Positions 25,956 to 36,890 of a stretch of DNA of 64,000 nt are shown here, one piece after another. Where the stretch lies: positions 649,096 through 713,095 of the forward strand of contig SCFE01000081.1 of the NCBI GenBank assembly GCA_004352715.1, in the 5' to 3' direction. Source of the stretch: Hofstenia miamia. Taxonomy: Eukaryota > Xenacoelomorpha > Acoela. Position numbers and translations under genes: made by a program. Positions within the stretch are counted from its first letter, which is position 1. Each line of letters opens with the position of its first letter. The notes beneath the pieces are model-generated. The model saw only the letters and a list, made by a program, of their open reading frames with translations. It was not told the DNA's origin and searched no databases.

Positions 25956-26290
25956 TTAGGAATAAGGATTGTTCATTGAATCAATGTCACTCAAATTAGT
26001 CTTCTGCCTTGAGGCATAAATACCCGATTTGAAAATATCAAAGTTTCCAATACTAACTATTGCACGTCGTGTGGGTGTATGGAGTACTGACTTAACCCTT
26101 GCCTGATATTCTTCAACAAAATCAACGCTTTCCTGAGATGAAGATATTGACTCGTATAAATCAATACGGTTTTGTTAGTCATGGGTAATCTACATCGTTG
26201 ATTGTCTTTTGATACATTTATCAAAATTGCATAAGTTTTTCTGTCATTTTTCAAAATTTTCTCTAGTGGAACTCTGTGATAACACACTTG
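25956..26290 (-). pseudogene. Frame-broken coding remnant or terminal exon, product unknown
   Basis: Two overlapping minus-strand frames both look coding. The upstream one (26287 downward) begins MCYHRVPLEKILKNDRKTYA. From about 26170 a second frame without ATG runs to TAA at 25958-25956 and contains ESVDFVEEYQARVKSVLHTP, TRRAIVSIGNFDIF and RQKTNLSDIDSM. An acceptor ATCTTCATCTCAG before 26132 would start an exon of 58 codons. Either this is a terminal exon or a gene with a frameshift near 26150. No family recognised. Confidence 0.35.
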
Positions 26291-26732
26291 AACATGATTT
26301 GATACATAAACACCACATTGATTTATGAAGGCAAGTCAATATAATAGAAAGACAATATTGACTAGCAATGCTAAGCACATATTTTGATGACGTACTTAAA
26401 CTATGGCCAAATAGAAGTTTTCTGTTAACTTATCCTACCTAACTTAATCATAGTAATATTAGGTTTTCCTAAGAAAACAGACTTAAGCTCGAGGTTAGAA
26501 ATCTCAAAGTCACTTTTTTATTCGGCCAGCCTCACGTGATATATTGAAGCGATAATAAAAAAGGTTTTCAAGTAGACTACTCTAGGGTATTCTATTTCTT
26601 GAGGAATGCATGATATATTCTAAAAGTAAACAATGTGCTCATAAAAAGTTACTCATTGTTTTTCAGGACGATCCCGACACATTTATTGGAAGAAATTGGC
26701 TAAACCAACCCCACCTTTTCGCATTCCTTGAA
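26291..26732. other. No feature seen
   Basis: The plus-strand frame 26610-26825 contains some protein-like residues (DDPDTFIGRNWLNQPHLF) but is of chance length. Confidence 0.4.
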
Positions 26733-26750
26733 TATAGGGTGTCCCAAAAT
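26733..26750 (+). mobile_element. Mariner-like terminal motif
   Basis: TATAGGGTGTCCCAAAAT resembles the AGGGTGTCCCAAAA ends common in mariner-type elements after a TA target. The partner end was not found to the right, so this is an orphan end or coincidence. Confidence 0.3.
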
Positions 26751-27000
26751 TTCTTTCTCATTTTGGAAACTAATTGGTGTTTTTGCAATTATTTTTTTCT
26801 AAATACAACTAATCAACAACCATAGCACAAATCAATGCATTTCAATGTGACCCTAGCATGTCCCAACAAAGTCACAATTGTTCTTCCGTTAAGCAAAAGG
26901 GCGATTTTTTTATTGGCTTTAAACCCGTAAAAATTGACATAACGAACTTATTTAAAATTCGGGAAAATTGACCGTAAAAATTGACTTTAAAATTGTTTTC

Positions 27001-27668
27001 TCATACAATTTCTACAAAAGAGTTCAGATAAGAAATAATGTAAGGCTCTATGTTCTGTTCAAGAAAATTTCTGTCATCGGCTAGAAGTATGTTGAGTTTT
27101 GAAAAAGACCGTTCCACGTCTCCACTCGAAGGTTGAGCCTTTTGCAAGAGTAAATACTCACAGAGGGATAAGTTTCCATTTGCTTCCATAATTTCACTCA
27201 AGTCGTTATTTGCTTGAATTCTCCATTCCAGATACCCCAAAATTCCGACTGGATCAAGTGAACTCAGTTCTTCTTTCAAATACGTGATTAACTGCCAAGC
27301 GTCCATTATAATGAATTTACTACTTTCCATTTTTTAACAAGTGTGGCCAGTATTCGATAAAAGCCACCTTGAAGTAACTCTAACTGAATATCAGGGTCTG
27401 CAACGGCTTTCTTAGCTTTCTCAACAGCAATTCCATCGTCCGCAAACTCCATGACAATTTCTTTTACCTCGTGAAACTTATCCAGATAATAAATTGCGGC
27501 ATCCAGCCAAGATGCCCATCGTGTCAAAATTGGTTGAGGCGGGTGCCCGATTGCTTCAAAAAGGGAACTTCTTGTGCGGTTTTTGACGGTGGCCTCCTTG
27601 ACTGCAGAAACGATAGCATCCACTGCCGGAACTCTCAAACGGACTCTTTCTGCACAATTGTGAACCAG
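27001..27668 (-). pseudogene. hAT-family transposase C-terminal part, truncated by a contig join
   Basis: hAT transposases act as dimers through a C-terminal domain. The minus-strand frame 27330-27001 contains YLLLQKAQPSSGDVERSFSK followed by LNILLADDR, matching the hAT dimerisation pattern (P-x-S-S-x-x-x-E-R-x-F-S). The upstream frame (27638-27306) has LTRWASWLDAAIYYLDKF, matching the TRWxSWL-AAIYY block before that domain. The frames differ, so a frameshift or short deletion sits near 27320. The coding sequence runs into the N at 27669, so the N-terminal part is missing. G+C is clearly higher than the flanks, which suggests a younger insertion. Confidence 0.75.
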
Positions 27669-27669
27669 N
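27669..27669. other. Single-N contig join
   Basis: The N cuts the hAT coding frame and begins a 684-bp block that recurs at 29183-29866. Confidence 0.9.
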
Positions 27670-27783
27670 ATTTTAGAATTTTCATAATTAATTCTTGAGC
27701 ATAAGTTGCCCTTAATGTGTTCTTTAGCTCTAGTTTGTCAGATTTAGTTCCCCCCCATGCATGAGAACAAAATCTAATCACAG

Positions 27784-27818
<35 letters not shown>

Positions 27819-28353
27819 CTGTTGAATATTTAGCATTTAGTGAACATTCTGTATTGGAAAGTTTTAAATTTAAGAAGCAAAATAAAAAAACCACTTAAGT
27901 TACATTAACATTTAATGAAATTTAACGAACCATTGTATATGGTTGTCTTAGCAGAAGTTATTTTACTCTTGTGCTCTCTCACCTTTAATAACATTTTAGC
28001 AGATGACTTAATGGTCGTTTTATTGCATTAGCATAAAAGTTGAATTGGAAATCCATTCAAAACAAACCAGTCAAGTGTGTAATAGGGTACTTCAGGGGAC
28101 AGGTAGTACATTAATTTATCGTGACTAGCAGAAGAGTATCTAAATTTATATATTTAGTTTTGCAAATTGTCAAGCACATAATTATTTAAGAAACAATCTA
28201 GGAAAATTGCTTTGACGTCTCACTACCTTAAATCATACTCAAAATTAACGATGGCATTTTAAAAAATTATAAGCTGTGAAATTATCAATTCATTTAGTAA
28301 ATGTAATAAGGTCGTTCGTGTAGGTTGTTATTAGAAAAAATGCTATTATGAGA
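27670..28353. repeat. Duplicated block A, copy 1
   Basis: This block fills the whole interval between the single Ns at 27669 and 28354. It is nearly identical to 29183-29866 (both 684 bp), with a handful of substitutions. It includes a (TA)n tract at about 27787-27816. It is non-coding. Equal length and N boundaries point to an unmerged allelic contig. Confidence 0.9.
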
Positions 28354-28354
28354 N
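28354..28354. other. Single-N contig join
   Basis: End of duplicated block A copy 1. The next base starts a second duplicated segment. Confidence 0.9.
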
Positions 28355-28477
28355 TTTTCAGGAGAAGTCTTCCTGTACTCGTGTATATGTTAATCCCCTC
28401 AGACAGACACAAATGATGGCTGTTCTTTGCTCTATAGTAAGCATTTCATCACCCTATCTGAAAGAAATTTCTATTTA
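28355..28477 (-). repeat. Duplicated 123-bp piece of mariner transposase N-terminus
   Basis: It matches 28738-28860 with two substitutions seen. On the minus strand it carries the transposase start codon (28444-28442) and about 29 codons, then stops at the N at 28354. Confidence 0.85.
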
Positions 28478-28519
28478 GCAATTATTTCAATGAAATGAGA
28501 AGGAATACCCTGTGTAAGA

Positions 28520-28827
28520 ATCGATCCAACCCAACCCACTATTATCAAAACGTGGCCCAACCTAAGTCGACGGGTAGATGAGGTAAGGCTACGAGTTACA
28601 TCGTTTTCTACGCTTTGCACAGTGTCTGCTGATGAGGAAGGCTTTCCTGAACGCTGCTAATCTGCTACACTACCAGTTTGCTTGAATTTATTCACCAAAT
28701 CCTCGATGGTTCCTCTGCTTGGACCATATTTATGGAATTTTCAGGAGAAGTCTTCCTGTACTCGTGTATATGTTAATCCCCTCAGACAGGCACAAATGAT
28801 GGCTGTTCTTTGCTTTATAGTAAGCAT
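28520..28827 (-). pseudogene. Decayed mariner-like transposase N-terminal region
   Basis: Read from ATG at 28827 on the minus strand, the frame starts MLTIKQRTAIICACLRG and continues with SRGTIEDLVNKFKQTGSVAD and QRSGKPSSSADTVQSV. This is the first helix-turn-helix and linker of mariner-type transposases (typical pattern: ERAxIVxxY, then ISNLVxKFxxTGSVxDxxRSGRPS, then STRRLS). Two internal stops are present and the DDE/D catalytic domain is absent. The reading dissolves at about 28520. Confidence 0.7.
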
Positions 28828-28860
28828 TTCATCACCCTATCTGAAAGAAATTTCTATTTA
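28738..28860 (-). repeat. Second copy of the 123-bp segment
   Basis: It is the counterpart of 28355-28477, here continuous with the rest of the mariner relic. Confidence 0.85.
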
Positions 28861-29182
28861 TAAATTATTGACTTAAACAAATGGCATTTTCATAGGAGCA
28901 ATTTTATGCAATATTTTTGTAATAGCAAATTAAATAACAGTGAATTATCGGATAAGATCAACTAGTGATTAGTAGTAGGTGTGTCACGGGTGAGATCTCT
29001 GCAAAGTTTCATGTTATGAAACCTTCATCAACCATAAAAATATGGAAATAGAAGAATAAAATTTTATGGTTTTAAAATGGATGTAGGATTTTAAATGATG
29101 AATTTATTTATTTATTAGATTGTTATTTTTGTATTTTATTATTATTGCTTCAGAGATATTGGTGCAAATAGTCTTAGTTATT

Positions 29183-29294
29183 ATTTTAGAATTTTCATAA
29201 TTAATTCTTGAGCATAAGTTGCCCTTAATGTGTTCTTTAGCTCTAGTTTGTCAGATTTAGTTCCCCCCCATGCATGAGAACAAAATCTAATCAC

Positions 29295-29331
<37 letters not shown>

Positions 29332-29866
29332 CTGTTGAATATTTAGCATTTAGTGAACATTCTGTATTGGAAAGTTTTAAATTTAAGAAGCAAAATAAAA
29401 AAACCACTTAAGTTACATTAACATTTAATGAAATTTAACGAACCATTGTATATGGTTGTCTTAGCAGAAGTTATTTTACTCTTGTGCTCTCTCACCTTTA
29501 ATAACATTTTAGCAGATGACTTAATGGTCGTTTTATTGCATTAGCATAAAAGTTGAATTGGAAATCCATTCAAAACAAACCAGTCAAGTGTGTAATAGGG
29601 TACTTCAGGGGACAGGTAGTACATTAATTTATCGTGACTAGCAGAAGAGTATCTAAATTTATATATTTAGTTTTGCAAATTGTCAAGCACATAATTATTT
29701 AAGAAACAATCTAGGAAAATTGCTTTGACGTCTCACTAACTTAAATCATACTCAAAATTAACAATGGAATTTTAAAAAATTATAAGCTGTTAAATTATCA
29801 ATTCATTTAGTAAATGTAATAAGGTCGTTCGTGTAGGTTGTTATTAGAAAAAATGCTATTATGAGA
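29183..29866. repeat. Duplicated block A, copy 2
   Basis: This 684-bp copy lies in continuous sequence on both sides, unlike copy 1. It contains a (TA)n tract at about 29298-29328. It is non-coding. Confidence 0.9.
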
Positions 29867-31379
29867 ATTTAATGAAATTATTTTGATTATATGTCTTAAG
29901 AAATTGTGCACTCAAACATTTGATAAGTATGCCATTTTGCAGTAACGTCCCACTGTATTACCGCAAGTGACCCTTGACCTATGGCCCACTAAGACCTTGA
30001 TGCATGATCCTCGTGGTCCGTGTTTTGTGACCAACATTGCAAATAGAAATACTTAATAAACTTGTAATACAACAAACGATTTACAAGTATCACAAACACT
30101 TTCATACTTCTAATACAAATGCTATGGTTTCAAAAGCTTTGGGTAACATTTCAATTCTCTGCTCCCTTATAATGAGAGAAAATGTGGTAGAAGACACTTG
30201 AATTACCAATATCCACGTTGCAACAATTAATATACTATGATTTTGCCTTCGTGTTTATTCTACCAATTCAGAAAGTATTGATAATTTTTTATTATTTTTA
30301 CAGATCTATTTTTGCTCACAACAATATTGTAATTACAAAATTAGGTACTTTTAGACAACCCCAGTTGTGTATTACGCTAGGGCACGTAAAATCAATAAAA
30401 TCAAATGTTTTTTCTGTCAAATATATATAAGATCAAATAAGTCAAAAATATTTTTTAGGTCAAAATATGTTTAAAATCCTAATTCATTAATTTATAAATT
30501 TTTGTTGAAAAGCCTTATCAAGGTTTGAATTTAAGATAAACTAAATGTTCTAACGCCATTTTTTAGTAAAGTTTTTCATGGCTCTCAAACATTCAGCAAA
30601 GGATCGTTGCATTTCTGTTCAAACCTTTAAACATTATATTTTGTAATTTGTAAGCAGTTTGTTATATCACAATTCAATCACTCTATACTCAGTTTGAAGT
30701 CGTTTAAATTTGATCATTGAATCAAGATAAGGTAGAATTTCTTAGGTTTTGGTCAATTTTTGTGCTCAAAATACTAAATTTTTAGGTCAAAAATATAATT
30801 TCCCAAATTATGACTAAGCGTGACGTGACACATTACCCATCTGACCTCTTCCAAAAAGTAGCCCATCTGATCAATTTACACAAGGGTAATCGAACCATAC
30901 GCAGACATTTGTAATTGCATATTCATATAAAGGTATGGTATACGTGCTTGGTTTCAGTCCCATCCTATGGGACTGGATGATTCCTTAAACCCTAGTAGTT
31001 ATCAACAAACAGAGGGACTAATCATTTTTCCAATGTTTTGATGTTGATGTGTTTACATAGTTTTAGGGGCTGTTAGCAATAGTTATTGTTATGGTCCATT
31101 GTGTAGGGTACATAGATACAGTAGATTTGTGTGATTCGGATTTGAACTTCAACCCGATTTGAGTCCGAGTTCATATTTTTGTCTCTACTGTTGTTTTAAT
31201 AAAGGTAAGCAGTAAATTATCAATAGGGCTGACCATTATAGAAGTATTAGAAGTGTTGAAAATAACGCTCGATTAAGTGATTTCAGGAGGATTGAATATT
31301 TTGCTTAATTTTATGCCTGCTGCAAAAAAATCGATCTCAGATTTTGAGCGGCACTATAGTAAAACTTTTTTCCAGGATC
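29867..31379. other. AT-rich non-coding stretch with one tight hairpin
   Basis: No supported gene. CAGTCCCAT and ATGGGACTG at 30955-30975 form a perfect 9-bp stem with a CCT loop. Frame 30218-30430 is of chance length. Confidence 0.5.
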
Positions 31380-31419
31380 ACTGAGACCCCCGGAGATTTT
31401 TTCCTAGATCCGCCCATGC
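31380..31419 (-). mobile_element. hAT-like terminal sequence, body not found
   Basis: Minus-strand reading GCATGGGCGGATCTAGG, then A-run, then CCGGGGGTCTCAG. It shares its layout with 6178-6222. No partner end was found to the left. Confidence 0.35.
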
Positions 31420-32916
31420 AAATATTGGAGCTCCTTTTCTTAACTAGTGCTTTGCGATTTTAAGATATTTTCACGCAATCGCTATTCGATCGATTTCCCT
31501 AATCAAATTTTCTACCGAATGTACCAGTCTGGAAGCAATAGTATATAACAAATTTAAGCAAACAAATCTTTATTAATATTCAGCATTACCAATTTTTTGG
31601 CGTTAGAGTTTTTCAAATAGGCTCTTTTTGACTAATTTTAGATGTAAATAATTGCTTTTTAACATAAAATTGCTTATCTTCCATTATAATGTGCCAAAGG
31701 TTTTTTCCAGATTTACAAAGAACTTTCTCCAGGCCCATTAGCAAAATTGAAAGGTATGAGGCATGGGCAGGTCAATTTGGGAACATGCTTTAATGCAATG
31801 TTGAAAATATTTATTAAGTGGCACACCTCAATGGGACAAAACCGGGTCTGGATTTAGTGCGAAAAAGAAAGAAGAGACTCTCTTTTATTACGTGATGGTT
31901 TCAGATTAAGCATAGCATTAAAAATTTTTCAGCTATACGCACTTAAACAAATTTATATGATCATGGCGAAATTGAATTTTATATTTTCGATCAATTTTTC
32001 TTCCAATTTTCGAAATTTCACCTTGTACTACTCTTAACTGCTATCTCACAGATTCAATGATTAACAAAATATAATATGTTAGAGCTAATTTATTGAAAAT
32101 AAATTGGAAAAAATAACGAATTAGAAACATTTTGTTAAGGCGGTATATCATTTTCTTACACAATGTTTATATACTAGGCCATTGTGAAATGGATTTGGAA
32201 TAAAACGACGCGATCCGATTTCACCTCTGCTATGATCCAACATTTAAGGGAGAATAAATTTTTGCACAAAGAAAGAAAGTTTACGATAAAGTCTAATGTA
32301 CACGACTGAATTTAAATACGAATTCAGTTGTATCCAACTTCAATATGAACATGTTAATATCATTTCTTATATGATAGATGAGACTGTGTTTCAAATGTTG
32401 CCTGATATTGGTGATCTTTGATACCACAAAATTCAACGACTGAACGACCTTATAGTAACGATAGAGCAATAACTAAGAAATTCGTATTTAAAAGACGTGT
32501 CATTTCCAAAAGCACCGTTTTATTTTAATCTCTCCAAAAGTTTTCGTATTTTAATACATTTTGCACAACATATTTTTGAAAACACATTATTAAATTAAAT
32601 AGAATTTTTTTGCTATTAAATTTCAGTCATTTAAAAGTGTGGCCTTTCAATAATTCACGCCTCATTGGTTCCATAGCAAAAAATGGTGACATAATGTCTT
32701 CTTCTGAAATTGACAGAAATTCTCAATTCCAGCTGCAGTTTGTGTATGTAATATAATCAATAAGACAATGTCAGAAAGTTACATCTGTCAAAGCAGAAAG
32801 GATCATCGAAACATTTCTGTTCTACATTTTTTATGGCTCATGTGAACTACTATTGAGAATATCTTGAAGCAATCAGAGGCTGAAAACAAACATCATTTTA
32901 AAGTTTAGCATAAATA
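31420..32916. other. AT-rich non-coding stretch
   Basis: No feature seen. Confidence 0.5.
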
Positions 32917-32945
32917 AATGTATATATATATATATATACATATAG
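32917..32945. repeat. (TA)n microsatellite
   Basis: Short TA tract with one ACA interruption. Confidence 0.9.
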
Positions 32946-33372
32946 GGTAACATTGAGATCCCGTTAATACCGAGTAAATCTATAATAGAAATTGAAGACC
33001 CTGAATACATCAACACTATACGATTTAATAATTTCAGCATGTTGCTTTAGTGTCATATTAGTGCATCGAAATCGTCATGAATTGGGGTCTGTTAAACAAC
33101 ACCTTAAAATGTTTTTGACAAAGATGTAAAGAGTTTTAGTACTATTTCACAAGTTTTGATAATGTCTTTTACAAACGTACTTTGCTATCACAGCTTGCTG
33201 TCGACGTGCCCGCCATTCCTGAACTAGTGTACAGTTTTAACAACATTAAATTTAAATTTTGCTTCCTCGCCAGTTTTTGTTATTTGTGAAAATTATCTGG
33301 TGGGCGTATTGGGTTGAAATTTGATGACTTTTCATCAAATTGTATATTGGATCAGAAAATATTAAAAAACTG

Positions 33373-33840
33373 GAAAGCCAAAATATTTTTTTCAAAATTC
33401 CCCCAATTGTTAACATATTCCGTGATATCATCACATGGCAAAAAAATCTGAAATTTTTCGCAAAATCCTAATTAAGATAAAAATACGATATTTCTGGCCA
33501 AAATTTAATGTTAATGGTTCAACGTTATCAAAAGTTATAGTGCTTCACACAGGCTTTCTAAGAATCTCAAAAGCCCAGTGCTAATAAGGTTAAGCGAAAG
33601 TTAGTATTTTATGTTACCTCCGAAAAAATGTTTTGAAATGAATTGCCTCGCTTAAATTTTTTAGTTTATCTTCAATAAGTATTGAATTTTCTTGATTAGT
33701 AGTCCCAAGGTTTGGTCACTTCCGGCCACAATTTTTTAAAGATAAACGTTGCTTATGGAAATATTGGAATACAATATATTATTTTAATGTAACGACAAGA
33801 TTGCACTACATTGTGTTATTCTATATGTACTGTGTTACTG
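33373..33840. repeat. Duplicated block B, copy 1
   Basis: 468 bp, nearly identical to 33848-34315, ending exactly at the single N at 33841. Non-coding. Confidence 0.9.
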
Positions 33841-33841
33841 N
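33841..33841. other. Single-N contig join
   Basis: It separates the two copies of block B. Confidence 0.9.
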
Positions 33842-33847
33842 AATCTC

Positions 33848-34315
33848 GAAAGCCAAAATATTTTTTTCAAAATGCCTCCAATTGCTAACATATTCCGTGA
33901 TATCATCACATGGCAAAAAATTCTGAAATTTTTCGCAAAATCCTAACTCAGATAAAAATATGATATTTCTGGCCAAAATTTAATGTTAATGGTTCAACGT
34001 TATCAAAAGTTATAGTGCTTCACACAAGCTTTCTAAGAATCTCAAAAGCCCAGTGTTAATAAGATTAAGCGAAAGGTAGTATTTTATGTTACCTCCGAAA
34101 AAATGTTTTGAAATGAATTGCCTTGCTTAAATTTTTTAGTTTATCTTCAATAAGTATTGAATTTTCTTGATTAGTAGTCCCAAGGTTAGGTCACTTCCGG
34201 CCAAAATTTTTTAAAGATAAACGTTGCTTATGGAAATATTGGAATACAATATATTATTTTAATGTAACGACAAGATTGCACTACATTGTGTTATTCTATA
34301 TGTACTGTGTTACTG
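33848..34315. repeat. Duplicated block B, copy 2
   Basis: 468 bp, same length as copy 1, with scattered substitutions. The arrangement (copy, N, copy) suggests two overlapping contig ends that were not merged. Confidence 0.9.
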
Positions 34316-34387
34316 TTCAAAAGCAGATTGCGGCGCGTGAAGATAAAAACTGCGGGTTGATTGATAACACATGGGTTAAAAAGTCAT

Positions 34388-34427
34388 TATATATATATAT
34401 ATATTATATATATATATATATATATAT
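34388..34427. repeat. (TA)n microsatellite
   Basis: TA tract that abuts the left end of the hAT-like element. Confidence 0.9.
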
Positions 34428-34731
34428 TAGTGATGTGCGGGTAGAGTTTTATTATTTATTAACCGTACAAGCCCATACCCAAAAATATAATTTTCCTTGC
34501 TGTTATTAACAATATAACAATTTCAACAACATTTCAAATACAATTCATTTTAATTATATGCTAATTTTTTTCGACATTTTATTAATAAAATTCATATTTT
34601 TGATAAGTATCATATTTCAGTAACTCAATGTGAAATGAAAAGCGTATCTGTACCCTATAAAAATTGTGCACACCCGCCCGTATCTGGGGCTTGAGCGGGT
34701 AAGACCGGGGACACGTAGCTGCCCATCACTA
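34428..34731. mobile_element. Non-autonomous hAT-like element (MITE), about 304 bp
   Basis: The left end is TAGTGATGTGCGGG. The right end, read on the other strand, is TAGTGATGGGCAGC. TAGTGATGnGC ends are typical of hAT elements. The right flank inside is G+C-rich (GCACACCCGCCCG, TTGAGCGGGTAAGACC). There is no transposase inside. The 8-bp target duplication expected for hAT cannot be seen because the left flank is (TA)n. Confidence 0.55.
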
Positions 34732-35943
34732 AATAGCTGTGGAAGTCAGTAATGAGCATTTCAGTTCATTCCACCCTAAGTGAGGACTTTTACAAATACG
34801 GAAAGTGCCGATCAAACAAATGCAGTTTCAAAAGAAAATTACAAGAAAATGCTGGGTGTATGAACCATGATCCAGAATTTATAAAGAACATTTCCAAGCT
34901 TGCCTTTGGGTGAGATTTTTCACATAAAAATCAACACAACTCAACAGATAAAAGCTATTGTATCACACAACACAAAAGAATAATAGGTTACACAATGCTT
35001 ACAATTTGGGTAATCGTTGTGTGTATTCATATTAAACATTCATATGTGTATAATGGAAATGAATATATAATGGAATGTACAGATTTACGTTCGTAAAATA
35101 ACAGTTAAATTTGTCTTATGAAAAACTAAATGCTTCGCCATTGTTTCTTACACCAAATATTTTTAAGTAGTTGTGTATAAATACGCTTGATTTCTAATCT
35201 GCTGAAATTCAAACAAACAAATTCTTTATATCGGCTATAACATCTTTTCTTGTAAAAATGTCCAGTTGCATATGAAAATAGGAAAACAATATGAACAAAT
35301 TTTCATAACATTTAAAATCCATTATTCAAAATCCAGTCAAATAAGAAAACTAATAAATATTATTTGTTTATTTCTATAATTTCTTTAAAACTGGTATTTT
35401 TGATGATCTTGTGTAATTCACTAAGATGAAAAAATTTGCTGTTGCAAGTCTCGTTTAGAAAAATATGATATATGAAAAAATTAAATTAAGATTATGTAGG
35501 AGCACTTTATCAAGTAAATTTGATTGAAAACTATTAGCATAAATTCTAATAAAATTCATCTTCTTCCTCCTCATCAACCCACCAAAATGTCAATTCTCAT
35601 TTCAATTGGTAACAACACAGTGCAAAAATGGCAGCAACACCGATGAAGCACTTAAAAAACTCTAAGACTCAAAGATGCAAGTGAGCTTGAGGTTTCTGGC
35701 TTAGCCCTTGCAAACCCGCAAAATGTAGGATGAAGGATTGACAAAGAATATAACCTACCCAGCAAAAGTCCGTTAAAAGTTCAATATTAAGTCTGCATAT
35801 TATATATAAGGCCAAGTTTATCGGATATAACTCCATGCATTTTATATAGTTTCAATTTAATAAATTCAGAGAGGCCCCAAGAATAAAACCCACCACGTTA
35901 GAAAAATCTGAACCCATCTCAACCTATGAGTACTCAGTAGCTT
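34732..35943. other. AT-rich non-coding stretch
   Basis: No supported feature. Confidence 0.5.
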
Positions 35944-36183
35944 CTAATTCTCTGCTGAGACTATTAATGAAAAGATATCGTTACCATGTGGTTTCATTAG
36001 GCTTAGATCACATTTATCAGCAAACCTATTAAGAAATTGGGAAACCTGGATATTGGCACATCTATACGAAATTGTGTTTCCCTGTCCTTGTAAGTTTGTG
36101 CTAAAAATTATTTTGTGTGTGAATCTTTTAAATAAATATCCCATTTTTTTAAAAACTTTCAAATTTTCCTCATGGCTAATCAT
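35944..36183 (-). pseudogene. Repeat-derived coding remnant, product unknown
   Basis: A 79-codon minus-strand frame begins MISHEENLKVFKKMGYLFKR and includes SYRCANIQVSQFLNRFADK. A diverged copy of the same DNA lies at about 41990-42120, where similar residues appear in broken frames, so this is a dispersed repeat and not a single-copy gene. It lies downstream of the LINE relic on the same strand and may or may not belong to it. Confidence 0.4.
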
Positions 36184-36239
36184 TAGACTAAAAGGCTGTC
36201 TAAAGCTCGCGAACTACAGCAATTGACCAAAACTGTTTT

Positions 36240-36890
36240 CTTTTTTGAGGATCTTCAATGTTCATTGAGGCGCGGCTTTGACAAACGCCAAAGGTAATTT
36301 CATGATATTTATTAATTTAACATTAACATAAATACAAACACAATACAATAAAGTACAAATTATTAAAAACAATGCAATTACAACAATTTAAACATAAGCA
36401 ACTTAAGGATTTTGAACAAGATGAGTTGTTGTTATAATATAATACAAAATTTTTTCAAAAATATTCTTTTAGTTCATGCTTCACTTTTTTGGGAGAATTA
36501 AATAGATTGATATTGGAATATAGATGAATAACATTAGCCATATATGAAATGCGTTGAAAGTAGAACGTTAACATCTTTTGTTTTTTAAAATCTAAATATT
36601 TTATTATTTAATGATCTTAAACCAGATCTTCAAGGAATATAGAAGGACGGGTTGTTTAGAAGATCAAAATCGCTATGTTCATTTAAAATCCCACATGCAA
36701 AGAAAAGCCTCGATGTTTTATGACTAATCACTTCTTTATAACTATAACAGCAATGAATAAACAGAGAATCTCTGCCTTGTGTTGCTTCCAAATTTTTGAT
36801 ATCGTTAATAATTCGTGAATTGTAGCATCTATGAAAATGGAATATTGTAAGAAATTGAAGGTTATTTTTTGTTATATTATTCAAAGCTAT
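36240..36890 (-). mobile_element. LINE (non-LTR retrotransposon) 3' end relic
   Basis: The minus-strand frame 36884-36630 has residues such as RIINDIKNLEATQGRDSLF, TSRLFFACGILNEHSDF and DLLNNPSFYIP. They resemble, from memory of the families, the extreme C-terminal part of reverse-transcriptase ORFs of jockey/CR1-like LINEs. After it, on the same strand, comes a T-rich and TTGTATTGTGTTTG-rich 3' tail ending near ACCTTTGGCGTTTGTCAAAG, as in LINE 3' UTRs. The reverse transcriptase core is missing (5' truncated). Class likely, family uncertain. Confidence 0.45.

Noticed and set aside
26733-27000. Full mariner element starting at the AGGGTGTCCC motif
   Set aside because: No matching inverted end or transposase to the right. 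Kept only as an orphan motif.
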